In this document: positions 26,288 through 33,595 of the stretch, piece after piece
Layout of the letters: every line of letters starts with the position of its first letter
How positions within the stretch are numbered: the first letter of the stretch is position 1
NCBI RefSeq assembly: GCF_021631985.1
Contig: NZ_CP070225.1
Span: 4,278,001 to 4,342,000, forward strand
Direction: 5' to 3'
Source: Sandaracinus amylolyticus
Lineage (GTDB): Bacteria > Myxococcota_A > Polyangia > Polyangiales > Sandaracinaceae
Length of the DNA: 64,000 bases
The notes under the pieces: generated by a model
Databases searched by the model: none
What the model saw: only the letters and a program-made list of their open reading frames with translations
What the model was told of the DNA's origin: nothing
Position numbers and translations under genes: made by a program

Positions 26288-26337
26288 GAGAGAGACGCTC
26301 ACCGGCAGCGCAGCGTGCGGTCGCGGAGGAGACATCG

Positions 26338-26535
26338 ATGCGTGCGGAGCAGAGCGCGAAGGTGGTCGACCTGGACGAGTTCCGGAAGCGTCGTTCGGAG
26401 CGCGAGAGCGCGACCGTGAGCGAAGTGTCGTCGCGCAGCGCGCCGCGCTTCGTGTGGATGGTGCCCTTCGCGCCGATCGCTCCGATGGCGCCCATCGTGC
26501 CCGCGTGGGGCTACTGGCTGTGGCCGCGCGGGTGA
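26338..26535 (+). CDS. 65-residue protein with hydrophobic Pro-rich tail
   Basis: A small protein with a charged N-terminal half (VVDLDEFRKRRSERES) and a C-terminal hydrophobic, Pro/Trp-rich half (VPFAPIAPMAPIVPAWGYW) that could insert in a membrane. It has a strong Shine-Dalgarno (GGAGGAG). Its stop overlaps the GTG of the XRE-cupin gene (GTGA), so the two form an operon. No family is recognised. Confidence 0.65.
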   Translation: MRAEQSAKVVDLDEFRKRRSERESATVSEVSSRSAPRFVWMVPFAPIAPMAPIVPAWGYWLWPRG

Positions 26536-27146
26536 GCGCGCCCGCGCCGGCGAGCGACGACGATGCATCGGCGCAGCCGTCTCCCGATCTGCTGCCCGTC
26601 GTCGGCGCGAACCTCCGCAAGCTGCGCACCCGACGCGGGCTCTCGCTCGAGCGCCTCGCGCGCAAGAGCGGCGTGAGCCGCGCCATGCTCTCGCAGATCG
26701 AGCTCGCGCAGAGCGCGCCGACGATCAACGTCGTGTGGCGCATCGCGAGCGCGCTCGGCGTCCCCTTCGGCGCGCTGCTCTCGAACGGCGAGCCCACCGG
26801 GCCACAGGTGCTCCGCGCGCGCGAGGCGAAGATCCTGACGAGCCACGACGGTGCGTTCCGCTCGCGCGCCCTGTTCCCATGGGGCGGGCGCCGCACCAGC
26901 GAGCTCTACGAGCTGCAGCTGCGCGCGGGCGGCATCGAGCGCGCCGACGCGCACGCGCCGGGCACGATGGAGAACCTCGTCGTGAGCCGCGGCCGCGTGG
27001 TGATCGCGGTCGGCAGCGACCGTCATCGGCTCGAGCCGGGCGACGCGATCCAGTTCGTCGCCGACGTGCCCCACACCTACGAGAACGACGGCGACGAGGA
27101 CGCGGTCCTCTACCTCGTGATGACGTACGTGATCGAGAGCGAGTGA
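26532..27146 (+). CDS. XRE-family regulator with cupin domain
   Basis: A 204-residue transcription factor. An N-terminal helix-turn-helix (residues about 20-78, LRKLRTRRGLSLERLARKSGVSRAMLSQIE) is joined to a cupin (about 130-200, ending in ADVPHTYENDGDEDAVLYLV). Proteins of this layout (PuuR, SutR/YdcN types) bind a small molecule in the cupin; SutR acts on sulfur genes in E. coli. The GTG at 26532 overlaps the stop of the upstream small gene. A convergent terminator follows. Confidence 0.87.
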   Translation: MSAPAPASDDDASAQPSPDLLPVVGANLRKLRTRRGLSLERLARKSGVSRAMLSQIELAQSAPTINVVWRIASALGVPFGALLSNGEPTGPQVLRAREAKILTSHDGAFRSRALFPWGGRRTSELYELQLRAGGIERADAHAPGTMENLVVSRGRVVIAVGSDRHRLEPGDAIQFVADVPHTYENDGDEDAVLYLVMTYVIESE

Positions 27147-27152
27147 AACGCG

Positions 27153-27185
27153 ACGAGGCCGGCCCGCGACGCGGGTCGGCCTCGT
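27153..27185. terminator. bidirectional hairpin terminator
   Basis: A 15-bp stem with one G-T pair (27153-27167 with 27171-27185) and a three-base loop, between the convergent XRE-cupin and methionine-rich genes. Confidence 0.75.
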
Positions 27186-27207
27186 TCGTTCGTCGCGCGG
27201 TGATGCT

Positions 27208-27585
27208 TCAGCGCATGCACATCAGCATGGGCATGCCGTTGCACGACATCATGCACGGCATCCCCATCGCCATCATGCCGTTCATCATCTCGCAGCACGC
27301 CTTCATCGCGTCCATCTGCGAGGCGTCCATCGGCATCATGCGACAGACCATGCCGTCCTTGGTCATCTCGCAGGTCATCCGGCACTGCATCATCGGCATC
27401 ATCATGCCGGGCATCATCGGCATCATGCCGTTCATCATCGGCATCATGCCGTTCATCATCGGCATGCCCATCATCGGCATCATGCCGTTCATCATCGGCA
27501 TCATGCCGTTCATCATCGGCATGCCCGACATCGGCATGGGCATCGAAGCGGGCATCTGAGGCATCGACATCGCGGGCATCATCAT
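27208..27585 (-). CDS. methionine-rich, Cys-containing repeat protein
   Basis: A 125-residue protein; I count 56 Met and 8 Cys. Residues about 15-65 are near-perfect PMMNGMM repeats; the C-terminal part keeps the Met richness and adds CC, PCMMSC and similar motifs. I chose the ATG at 27585 because GAGGAG lies nine bases before it; a longer frame to 27837 has ordinary composition. No export signal is evident. Met clusters bind Cu(I) or Ag(I) in known copper proteins, so metal binding or oxidant scavenging is a reasonable inference, not shown. Confidence 0.7.
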   Translation of the reverse strand: MMMPAMSMPQMPASMPMPMSGMPMMNGMMPMMNGMMPMMGMPMMNGMMPMMNGMMPMMPGMMMPMMQCRMTCEMTKDGMVCRMMPMDASQMDAMKACCEMMNGMMAMGMPCMMSCNGMPMLMCMR

Positions 27586-27820
27586 GGGCGCGGCTCCTCG
27601 TGGGGGTGGCGCGATCGGCGCGCCCACGAGCCCTGTGTGCAGCCCACACGCGAGCCGTTCAACGAGGTTCTCCCCGAGCCGCGCGCTTTCCTCCGCCACG
27701 ACGGAAGGTCGCTCGCCACGACGGATGCGAGCGCCCGCGACCGAGTACGGGCACCGGTCACGGATCTCGTCGAATTGCGCGCGATCGACGCAGGCACGCG
27801 TGTCGCACTGCGCAGCGTTC

Positions 27821-28111
27821 ATGAGGCTCGCGCTCATCGGTGGGATCAGCCGCTCCGCGGACAGCTATCGCAAGCTCGCGGGCAGCATGGGCCACGCGCT
27901 CGAGGTGCACGACGGCGAGGTCGGAGGCCGCGGCTCGGTCGGCCTGCGCAGCGTGATCGCGCGCGCCGACGTGGTGCTCGTGCTCACCGACGTGAACAGC
28001 CACGGCGCGGTCGGGATCGCGCGCCGCGAAGCGCGCGAAGCCGGCAAGCCCGCCGTCCTCCTGCGACGCTGCGGGCTCGCGCGGCTCCGCGCGCTGCTCG
28101 AGACGCTCTGA
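27821..28111 (+). CDS. DUF2325 family protein
   Basis: A 96-residue protein with the DUF2325 pattern: RLALIGGISRSADSYRKLA at the N-terminus, a small polar HDGEVGGRG segment, then ARADVVLVLTDVNSHGAVG and KPAVLLRRCG. The family is small, Rossmann-like and without established function; it often neighbours metal or stress genes. It is divergent from the methionine-rich gene. The stop lies in a 7-bp hairpin shared with the convergent gene. Confidence 0.8.
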   Translation: MRLALIGGISRSADSYRKLAGSMGHALEVHDGEVGGRGSVGLRSVIARADVVLVLTDVNSHGAVGIARREAREAGKPAVLLRRCGLARLRALLETL

Positions 28112-28123
28112 TCGCTTCAGAGC
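28105..28123. terminator. short bidirectional hairpin over two stop codons
   Basis: GCTCTGA-TCGCT-TCAGAGC: a 7-bp stem that contains the DUF2325 stop (28109-28111) and the convergent stop (28117-28119). Confidence 0.5.
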
Positions 28124-29013
28124 GCGATCGCGAGCTCGGTCTCGACCTCGACGCTCGTCTCCTGCTCTGGCAGCTCGTCGCGCAGCGCGAGGCGCTCGGC
28201 GCGCGCGAGCCAACGCGCATCGCACGAGCGCGCGACGTCGATCGGTCGCGCGAGGAACCCGAGCTGCCTGGCCCGCGCCGCGTACGCCGCGAGCCACTCG
28301 ATCGCGGCCTCGTCGAGCGTCGGCCGGGTCGCTTCCGCGAGCGTGGTCCCGATCGTCACCCGCGCGTGCTCGACGCTCCACCCGCGACGCGCCGACACGT
28401 GGCTCCACACGTTCGCATCGTCGGCGAGCAGCGACGCGCGCACCGCGGAGGCGAGCGCGCGCACCACCACCGCGCCGTCGGTCGCGAGCGTCGACGCGCG
28501 CGTCGCGATCACGATCGGACCGCGCGGGCTCGGCAGCCCCGAGCGCGCATCGAACGTCACCCACGACGTCACGCCCGCGGGCACGAGCGCGGGGTCCTCC
28601 TCGGTCCACGCGAGATCGACGCGATCACGCGCGAGCGCACCGAGCGCGCTCGCGCGTCCCGGCTCGAGCTCCACGCGCTCGACCTCCTTCGCGCGCGCAC
28701 CGAGCGCGACGTGCAGCGCGATCTCCGCGGCGACGCGCGACGCACGCGCGCTCGCCGCGGGCACCGCCGCGCGCAGCCCGCGCCGCACCCACGCCTTGTC
28801 GGCGCGCCCGATCACCGCCGATCGCGCGACGCCGGAGCTCAGCGCCACGACGCGCAGCGGATCGCCGTCGGCGATGCGCGCGAGCGCATCGTAGGCATCG
28901 AATGCGACGAGCCCCGCGCGCGCGATCGACGCGGGTGGTGCGAGCTCGATCGCACAAACGCGCTCGACGCCGCTCGTCCGTACCGCTCGAATCGATCCCG
29001 CTCGTCCACTCAT
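28117..29013 (-). CDS. SsuA/NMT1-like binding-fold protein without signal peptide
   Basis: A 298-residue protein. The segment IARAGLVAFDAYDALARIADG, then DPLRVVALSSG, VELEPGRASALGALARDRVD and GPIVIATRAS follows the pattern of SsuA/NMT1-type proteins that bind sulfonates, nitrate or thiamine precursors. The start at 29013 has GGAGGAG upstream and no signal peptide, so the product would be cytoplasmic, perhaps a ligand sensor. It lies next to operator array E but points away from it. The assignment is from pattern only. Confidence 0.5.
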   Translation of the reverse strand: MSGRAGSIRAVRTSGVERVCAIELAPPASIARAGLVAFDAYDALARIADGDPLRVVALSSGVARSAVIGRADKAWVRRGLRAAVPAASARASRVAAEIALHVALGARAKEVERVELEPGRASALGALARDRVDLAWTEEDPALVPAGVTSWVTFDARSGLPSPRGPIVIATRASTLATDGAVVVRALASAVRASLLADDANVWSHVSARRGWSVEHARVTIGTTLAEATRPTLDEAAIEWLAAYAARARQLGFLARPIDVARSCDARWLARAERLALRDELPEQETSVEVETELAIAL

Positions 29014-29223
29014 CGGCTCCTCCATCACTCGAACGGCGCGCGCACGAGCGCACCGCGCGCCGCTCACGCGACGCGTGCCTCCACGTCCGGCGCGAGCTCG
29101 ACGCGCGCGTCGCGCGCATCGCTCGTCCGTCACGCGGCGGCGCAGTGCACGTCCCGGACCGTGCGGAGATCGCTGCGTTCTCGCGCGTGTCTCGCGCATC
29201 GTCGTGCTCGGCGCGGGCAGAGC

Positions 29224-29444
29224 CCGTGCGCGATCACGGGAGCCCGCACGCGATCACGCTGCGTCGCACCCGCGATCGCGCCGCTGCCGACCACGGGCGC
29301 ACCCACCCGAGCGCCGTCGTCGAGCGCTCCAGAACCGTGGCTGGGCACGGATTTCAGTGCTTTCCGTGCCTGGCCACGGGCATTTCCGTGCCGGACCACG
29401 GGACCGTCCCGCGATGGAGCAAGGGCTCCCGTGGAATTCCACGG
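29224..29444. promoter_or_regulatory. operator array E: five CCGTG-N6-CACGG sites
   Basis: Perfect inverted repeats at 29224-29239, 29335-29350, 29364-29379, 29386-29401 and 29429-29444, with gaps CGCGAT, GCTGGG, CCTGGC, CCGGAC and GAATTC. A damaged duplicate of the first lies at 29244. It is the largest array in the window and lies upstream of the second porin gene. Confidence 0.78.
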
Positions 29445-29456
29445 ATGCGCCGTGCG

Positions 29457-29472
29457 TGGCGCGGGGCGTGCT
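29457..29472 (+). promoter_or_regulatory. sigma-54-like promoter of the second porin gene
   Basis: TGGCGCGGGGCGTGCT has GG and GC in sigma-54 spacing and the shared CGTGCT, followed by GAGCGCG exactly as at 9537. The predicted start near 29483 is about 49 bases before the ATG at 29532. Confidence 0.55.
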
Positions 29473-29531
29473 GAGCGCGGCCGTCATGCCCGCTCGCTCC
29501 CCGTCGATCGCCGCGCGTGAAGAGCGCTGAC

Positions 29532-30893
29532 ATGAAGACCGCCCTCGCCACCCTGCTCGCGTGCGTCGCGACCGTCTCCCTCTCCTCGATCGCCCGCGCG
29601 CAGGACGCGACCCCAGCGCCGACCGACGTCGCGCCGGCAGAGCCCGAGCCCACCGCGACCGAGCCGGTCGAAGCACCGCCCGCGACCGAGACTCCGCCCG
29701 CGATCGAATCGCCCCCGGCGAGCACCCCGCCGCCCGTGATCGCGCCGCCTCCGGCGAGCACGCCGCCCGCACCTCCTGCGATCGCGGTCACGGCCGAGCC
29801 CGGCCGCGGCCTCACCATCTCGATGGGCGACACCTTCTCGAGCTCGATCCGCGCGCGCCTGCAGGTCCGCGCGACGCTGCGCATCGACGACGATCAGGTC
29901 GACACCGGCATCGAGATCCGCACCGCGCGCCTCTGGTGGACGGGCCACGTGCTGCACCCCGACGTGCGCTACGGCCTGCAGCTCGCGCTCGGCGCGAACG
30001 ACTTCGAGCCCGGCAACCCGAGCCCGATCTTCGACGCGTTCCTCGAGCTGCGCCAGCTGCGCGAGCTCAACGTGCGCGTCGGTCAGTTCTTCGTGCCCTT
30101 CGATCGCGCGCGCACCATCCGCGAGTTCGCGCTGCAGACCGTCGATCGCACCGACGTCGTCCGCGAGCTCACGCTCGATCGCGACGTCGGCGTCGTGCTC
30201 TCGTCGACCGACTTCCTGGGCCTCGGCGGCGCGCTCTCGTACTTCCTCGGCGTGTTCGGCGGAGATGGCCGCAACCGCCTCGGCCCGACGCCCGACGCGG
30301 GCCTCCTCTACACCGCGCGCGTCTCGGTGCGTCCGTTCGGCGGCTTCGACGACGACAGCGAGGGCGACCTCGCGCGCAGCCCGAATCCGCGGCTCGCGAT
30401 CGGCGCCGGCTTCGGCTTCAACCACCGCAGCGATCGCCCGCGCTCCACGACCGGCGTGCCCTACACCTTCGCGCGCTTCGACTACCTGCACCTCGCGGGC
30501 GATCTCGTCTTCAAGTGGGCGGGCATCTCGCTGCTCGCGGAGATCGTCTGGCGCCAGTCGACGAGCGGCGACTTCGTCGAGCACACCGACGACGAGGGCC
30601 AGGTCCTGCGCGAGTGGTCGCGCTCGGGCTGGGGCTACCTCGCGCAGGTCGGTGTGATGCTGCACCCGATGTTCGAGATCTGGTCCCGATGGGAGCAGCT
30701 CGTCGCCGAAGAGGGCACCGATCCCACGCTCGTCACCCAGGCGAACGAGCGCGGCCACGGCCTCTCCGCGGGCGCGAACCTCTACCTGCACGGCCACCTG
30801 CTCAAGGTGCAGGCGGACTGGTCGCACTCGTTCGGCGACGACTTCCTCGTCGGCGCGCACCTGGTGCGCCTGCAGCTCGACGCGAGCTTCTGA
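29532..30893 (+). CDS. OprO/OprP-like porin
   Basis: A 453-residue outer-membrane porin. The signal peptide MKTALATLLACVATVSLSS...ARAQ is followed by a Pro/Ala/Glu-rich spacer (about residues 30-85) and the barrel, with IRTARLWWTGHVLHPDVRYG, LRELNVRVGQFFVPFDR and a C-terminal aromatic (DASF). It resembles the porin at 16391 but has a Pro-rich spacer in place of the coiled coil. GTG at 29517 is an alternative start. It is preceded by operator array E. The stop is shared in a TGATCA palindrome with the convergent gene. Confidence 0.8.
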   Translation: MKTALATLLACVATVSLSSIARAQDATPAPTDVAPAEPEPTATEPVEAPPATETPPAIESPPASTPPPVIAPPPASTPPAPPAIAVTAEPGRGLTISMGDTFSSSIRARLQVRATLRIDDDQVDTGIEIRTARLWWTGHVLHPDVRYGLQLALGANDFEPGNPSPIFDAFLELRQLRELNVRVGQFFVPFDRARTIREFALQTVDRTDVVRELTLDRDVGVVLSSTDFLGLGGALSYFLGVFGGDGRNRLGPTPDAGLLYTARVSVRPFGGFDDDSEGDLARSPNPRLAIGAGFGFNHRSDRPRSTTGVPYTFARFDYLHLAGDLVFKWAGISLLAEIVWRQSTSGDFVEHTDDEGQVLREWSRSGWGYLAQVGVMLHPMFEIWSRWEQLVAEEGTDPTLVTQANERGHGLSAGANLYLHGHLLKVQADWSHSFGDDFLVGAHLVRLQLDASF

Positions 30894-31751
30894 TCAGTCG
30901 ACGAGCTCGGCGGTCACCGCTTCGAACCGCAGCGCGAAGGAGAGGCGCCGGCACGTGATCGGGTCGGAGGGATCGGGATCGAGATCGGCGACCCCCGACA
31001 GCGCGACGCTCGCTTGATCGCGGCCGATCGCCGGCGCGACATCCGCGACCCAGTCCGCGACGTCGTCGACCGTCCAGCTCCCTCCGAGCCAGCCGTCGCG
31101 CAGCGTGAGACCGTCGGTCGAGATCCCGACGTGCGTCACCTCGGCGTGCTCGAGCGGCAACGCGCGCACCACCCCGTCGCCCACCGGCGTGAACGCCGGC
31201 ACGATCGCCGTCAGCTCGTCGCGCCGCTCGGCGCACCGCCGCCGAACCACGACGGGCACGTCCGCCATCACCTCGACCACACGGAACGCCTGCCCGATCC
31301 GCGGCCGCTCGCCGATCGTCTCGATCGCGCCGCTGACCGGCTCGCCTCGCACGATGCGCATCGACGGCATGCCACCGTCCTCGCCCCATCGCACGTCGAG
31401 GAGGAGCACGAGCTGGCCCGACACGACCTTGCGCGCGACCTCCAGCTCGATCGGCTCGGGCGCGAGCAGCTGCGCGAGACCCGCGAGGTGTGCCGTCGCG
31501 TTGTCGATCCCGCGCACCCCGCGATACTCGTGATCCTCGTTCGCGTCGACGCACGAGCCATCGAAACGAGGCCGGGCGGTCACGAGCCCGTCGAGGTCGA
31601 AGCCGGGCGCCACGCTCCGGCCGTCGTCGCGCGTCGCCTGCTCGATCGAGAGGGACCACAGGAGATAGGCCGTGTCTCGGCGCGGCACCTCGCAGGGCTG
31701 CGCACACGAGGCCACGAGCAGAGCAAGCAAGAGCGCGTTCGCTGGTCTCAT
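30894..31751 (-). CDS. lipoprotein, unknown function
   Basis: A 285-residue lipoprotein (MRPANALLLALLVASC). The mature part has mixed alpha/beta character and four Cys after the lipid Cys; no family is recognised. The stop abuts the porin stop with no gap. It starts 46 bases from the divergent cupin-like gene. Confidence 0.72.
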   Translation of the reverse strand: MRPANALLLALLVASCAQPCEVPRRDTAYLLWSLSIEQATRDDGRSVAPGFDLDGLVTARPRFDGSCVDANEDHEYRGVRGIDNATAHLAGLAQLLAPEPIELEVARKVVSGQLVLLLDVRWGEDGGMPSMRIVRGEPVSGAIETIGERPRIGQAFRVVEVMADVPVVVRRRCAERRDELTAIVPAFTPVGDGVVRALPLEHAEVTHVGISTDGLTLRDGWLGGSWTVDDVADWVADVAPAIGRDQASVALSGVADLDPDPSDPITCRRLSFALRFEAVTAELVD

Positions 31752-31797
31752 ACCGATTTCTTGCGCTGGATCGCGCGCTCGGGCACTCGCTCGATGC

Positions 31798-32304
31798 ATG
31801 ACCGATCGTCGTGCGTCGCTGCTTGGGCTCGGCTGGGGTGAGATCCGCGCGCTCGCGCCCACGCGCGCTTCGAACGGCGCATCGCACGCGATCCTCGGGC
31901 GCAGCGAGCTGCACCGCACCAGCGCCGCGTGGTGGCCGCGCGGCGCGATCCACGAGATCGTGGTGCGCCCCGACGCCGAGGTCTGGGTCCACGTCGTCGC
32001 CGGTGAGCTCGCGCTCGAGCGCTGGGCACGCGACGACGAAGGCGCGTGGCGCGACGAAGGCACCCGCGCGCTCGCGGGCCAGTCGCTCCACCTCCGCGCC
32101 GACGCGCTGCACCGGCTCACGGCCCACCGCGCGTCGAGCGTGATCGTCGTGAGCTCGCCGCCCGACGCGATCGACGAGACCATCGATCGCCCGCTGCTCT
32201 CGATGCTGCGCCGCGCGCGCGACGTGCGCGACGAGAGCGCGCCCGGCAGCTCCACCGCCGTCGGCTGCGCCGCGCCCGCGCTCGACGGCGAGCCCGACGC
32301 CTGA
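31798..32304 (+). CDS. cupin-like protein
   Basis: A 168-residue protein with a single cupin-like barrel: IHEIVVRPDAEVWVHVVAGELALERW forms the first motif and GQSLHLRADALHRLTAHRASSVIVV the second. It resembles cysteine-dioxygenase-type cupins, but too few metal ligands can be assigned by eye to claim the reaction. Its stop and that of the convergent lipoprotein lie in TGATCGATCA. Confidence 0.6.
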   Translation: MTDRRASLLGLGWGEIRALAPTRASNGASHAILGRSELHRTSAAWWPRGAIHEIVVRPDAEVWVHVVAGELALERWARDDEGAWRDEGTRALAGQSLHLRADALHRLTAHRASSVIVVSSPPDAIDETIDRPLLSMLRRARDVRDESAPGSSTAVGCAAPALDGEPDA

Positions 32305-32308
32305 TCGA

Positions 32309-32770
32309 TCACTCGAACGCGAGGGTCACGATCAACATCGCGCCGCCGGTCGTCTCGCTCCGCGCGCGCACGTAACGACGCGCGCCCGCCACCGCGACCT
32401 CGTACTCCTGGAGCCCGCCGAGCCGAGCTCGACGCCACGCGAGCTCCTCGGGGACCGCATCGCGCCGGCGCATCGCGAGCGACCACGGGTCGGGCCCCTC
32501 GCGCTCCACCCACGCGCCGACCACGCCTTCTTCTCTGCGCACCGGCGCGAACGTCGCTTCTTCGAGCGCGGCGCGGCTCGGGAACGTCGTGTCCGCCGCG
32601 GCGACGCGGCGCGCCCAGCGCTCGAACGCGTCCATCTCCTCGGCGTGCTCGCGCGCGATCTCCACCGCGCGCGTCGCATCGAGCTCCGCGCGCTCTCCGG
32701 CACAGGAGATCGCGAAGCCGAGTGCTAGGCTCGCCGCCGTGGCGCTGATCGAGTTCCGCAACGTCCGCAA
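32309..32770 (-). CDS. small lipoprotein, unknown function
   Basis: A 153-residue lipoprotein with lipobox AISC. It has only TTG starts (32770 or 32761), and its 5' end overlaps the 5' end of the divergent mlaF gene by about 30 bases. The mature part is charged, with a helical EIAREHAEEMDAFERWARRV segment. The odd start and overlap lower confidence in the exact N-terminus. Confidence 0.6.
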   Translation of the reverse strand: MRTLRNSISATAASLALGFAISCAGERAELDATRAVEIAREHAEEMDAFERWARRVAAADTTFPSRAALEEATFAPVRREEGVVGAWVEREGPDPWSLAMRRRDAVPEELAWRRARLGGLQEYEVAVAGARRYVRARSETTGGAMLIVTLAFE

Positions 32771-33512
32771 GGTGTTCGGCCCGAAGGTGGTCTACGAGGA
32801 TCTGAACCTCGACGTCCACGCGGGCGAGTCGCTCACGATCATCGGCGGCTCGGGCATGGGCAAGAGCGTCATGCTCAAGATGCTGATCGGCCTGCTGCGC
32901 GCCGACGGCGGGACGATCACCTTCGACGGCCAGCGCATCGACGACAAGAGCGAGCGCGAGTTCCCCGCGATCCGGCGCCGCATCGGCATGCTCTTCCAGG
33001 GCGCCGCGCTCTTCGACTCGATGAGCGTCTACGACAACGTCGCGTACGGCCTGCGCGAGCACGAGCGGCTGCCCGAGAACGAGATCGAGGAGCGCGTCGC
33101 CAAGGCGCTCGAGGACGTCGGCCTGCCCGGCACCCAGCGCTCGATGCCGTCGTCGCTCTCGGGCGGTCAGCGCAAGCGCGTCGGCCTCGCCCGCGCGAGC
33201 GCGATCCGTCCCCAGGTGCTGCTCTACGACGAGCCCACGACCGGTCTCGATCCGATCAACACCGAGCGCATCAACCAGCTGATCGTCGAGACGAAGAAGC
33301 TGCTCAACGTGACCTCGATCGTCGTCACCCACGACATGGAGAGCGCGTTCGAGGTCAGCGATCGCATCGCCATGATCCACAAGGGCTTCGTCGTGTGGTC
33401 CGGCACCGTCGACGAGGCGCGCGCCACCGACAACCCGCAGGTGCGAGACTTCATCATGGGCCACGCGCCCGAGACCGACGACGCCGCGACGCTGCTCCGC
33501 TACGGCGGCTGA
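32739..33512 (+). CDS. mlaF: Mla-type ABC ATPase
   Basis: A 257-residue ATPase of the phospholipid transport (Mla/MCE) system. Walker A is GGSGMGKSV, the signature LSGGQRKR, Walker B VLLYDEPTTGLDP and the switch VVTHDMESAFEV. It starts with GTG at 32739. MlaD follows 83 bases later; the usual permease gene mlaE is not between them or elsewhere in the window. Confidence 0.9.
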   Translation: MALIEFRNVRKVFGPKVVYEDLNLDVHAGESLTIIGGSGMGKSVMLKMLIGLLRADGGTITFDGQRIDDKSEREFPAIRRRIGMLFQGAALFDSMSVYDNVAYGLREHERLPENEIEERVAKALEDVGLPGTQRSMPSSLSGGQRKRVGLARASAIRPQVLLYDEPTTGLDPINTERINQLIVETKKLLNVTSIVVTHDMESAFEVSDRIAMIHKGFVVWSGTVDEARATDNPQVRDFIMGHAPETDDAATLLRYGG

Positions 33513-33595
33513 GCCCCCACATCGTCCCACGGAGGACGTGTTGACGGGTTTCGAGGGGTGTCCTACGAGGGGCCGATAGAGAGGCTCACGACTTC

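Larger units (their letters stand above)
29014..29531. other. 518-base intergenic region carrying operator array E
   Basis: No supported gene. It separates the SsuA-like gene (minus) from the second porin (plus). The left 200 bases show no clear element; the right part holds five perfect CCGTG-N6-CACGG sites and a sigma-54-like element. Confidence 0.7.

Noticed and set aside
27208-27559. Plus-strand frame with IIGIMPF repeats
   Set aside because: It is the antisense of the methionine-rich gene; the minus frame has a good ribosome site and terminator.
27586-27837. Longer start for the methionine-rich protein
   Set aside because: The added 84 residues have ordinary composition, and GAGGAG stands before the ATG at 27585.
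9391-29444. CCGTG-N6-CACGG as a type I restriction target
   Set aside because: Type I targets are asymmetric, whereas this is a perfect dyad, and it is clustered in promoter regions.
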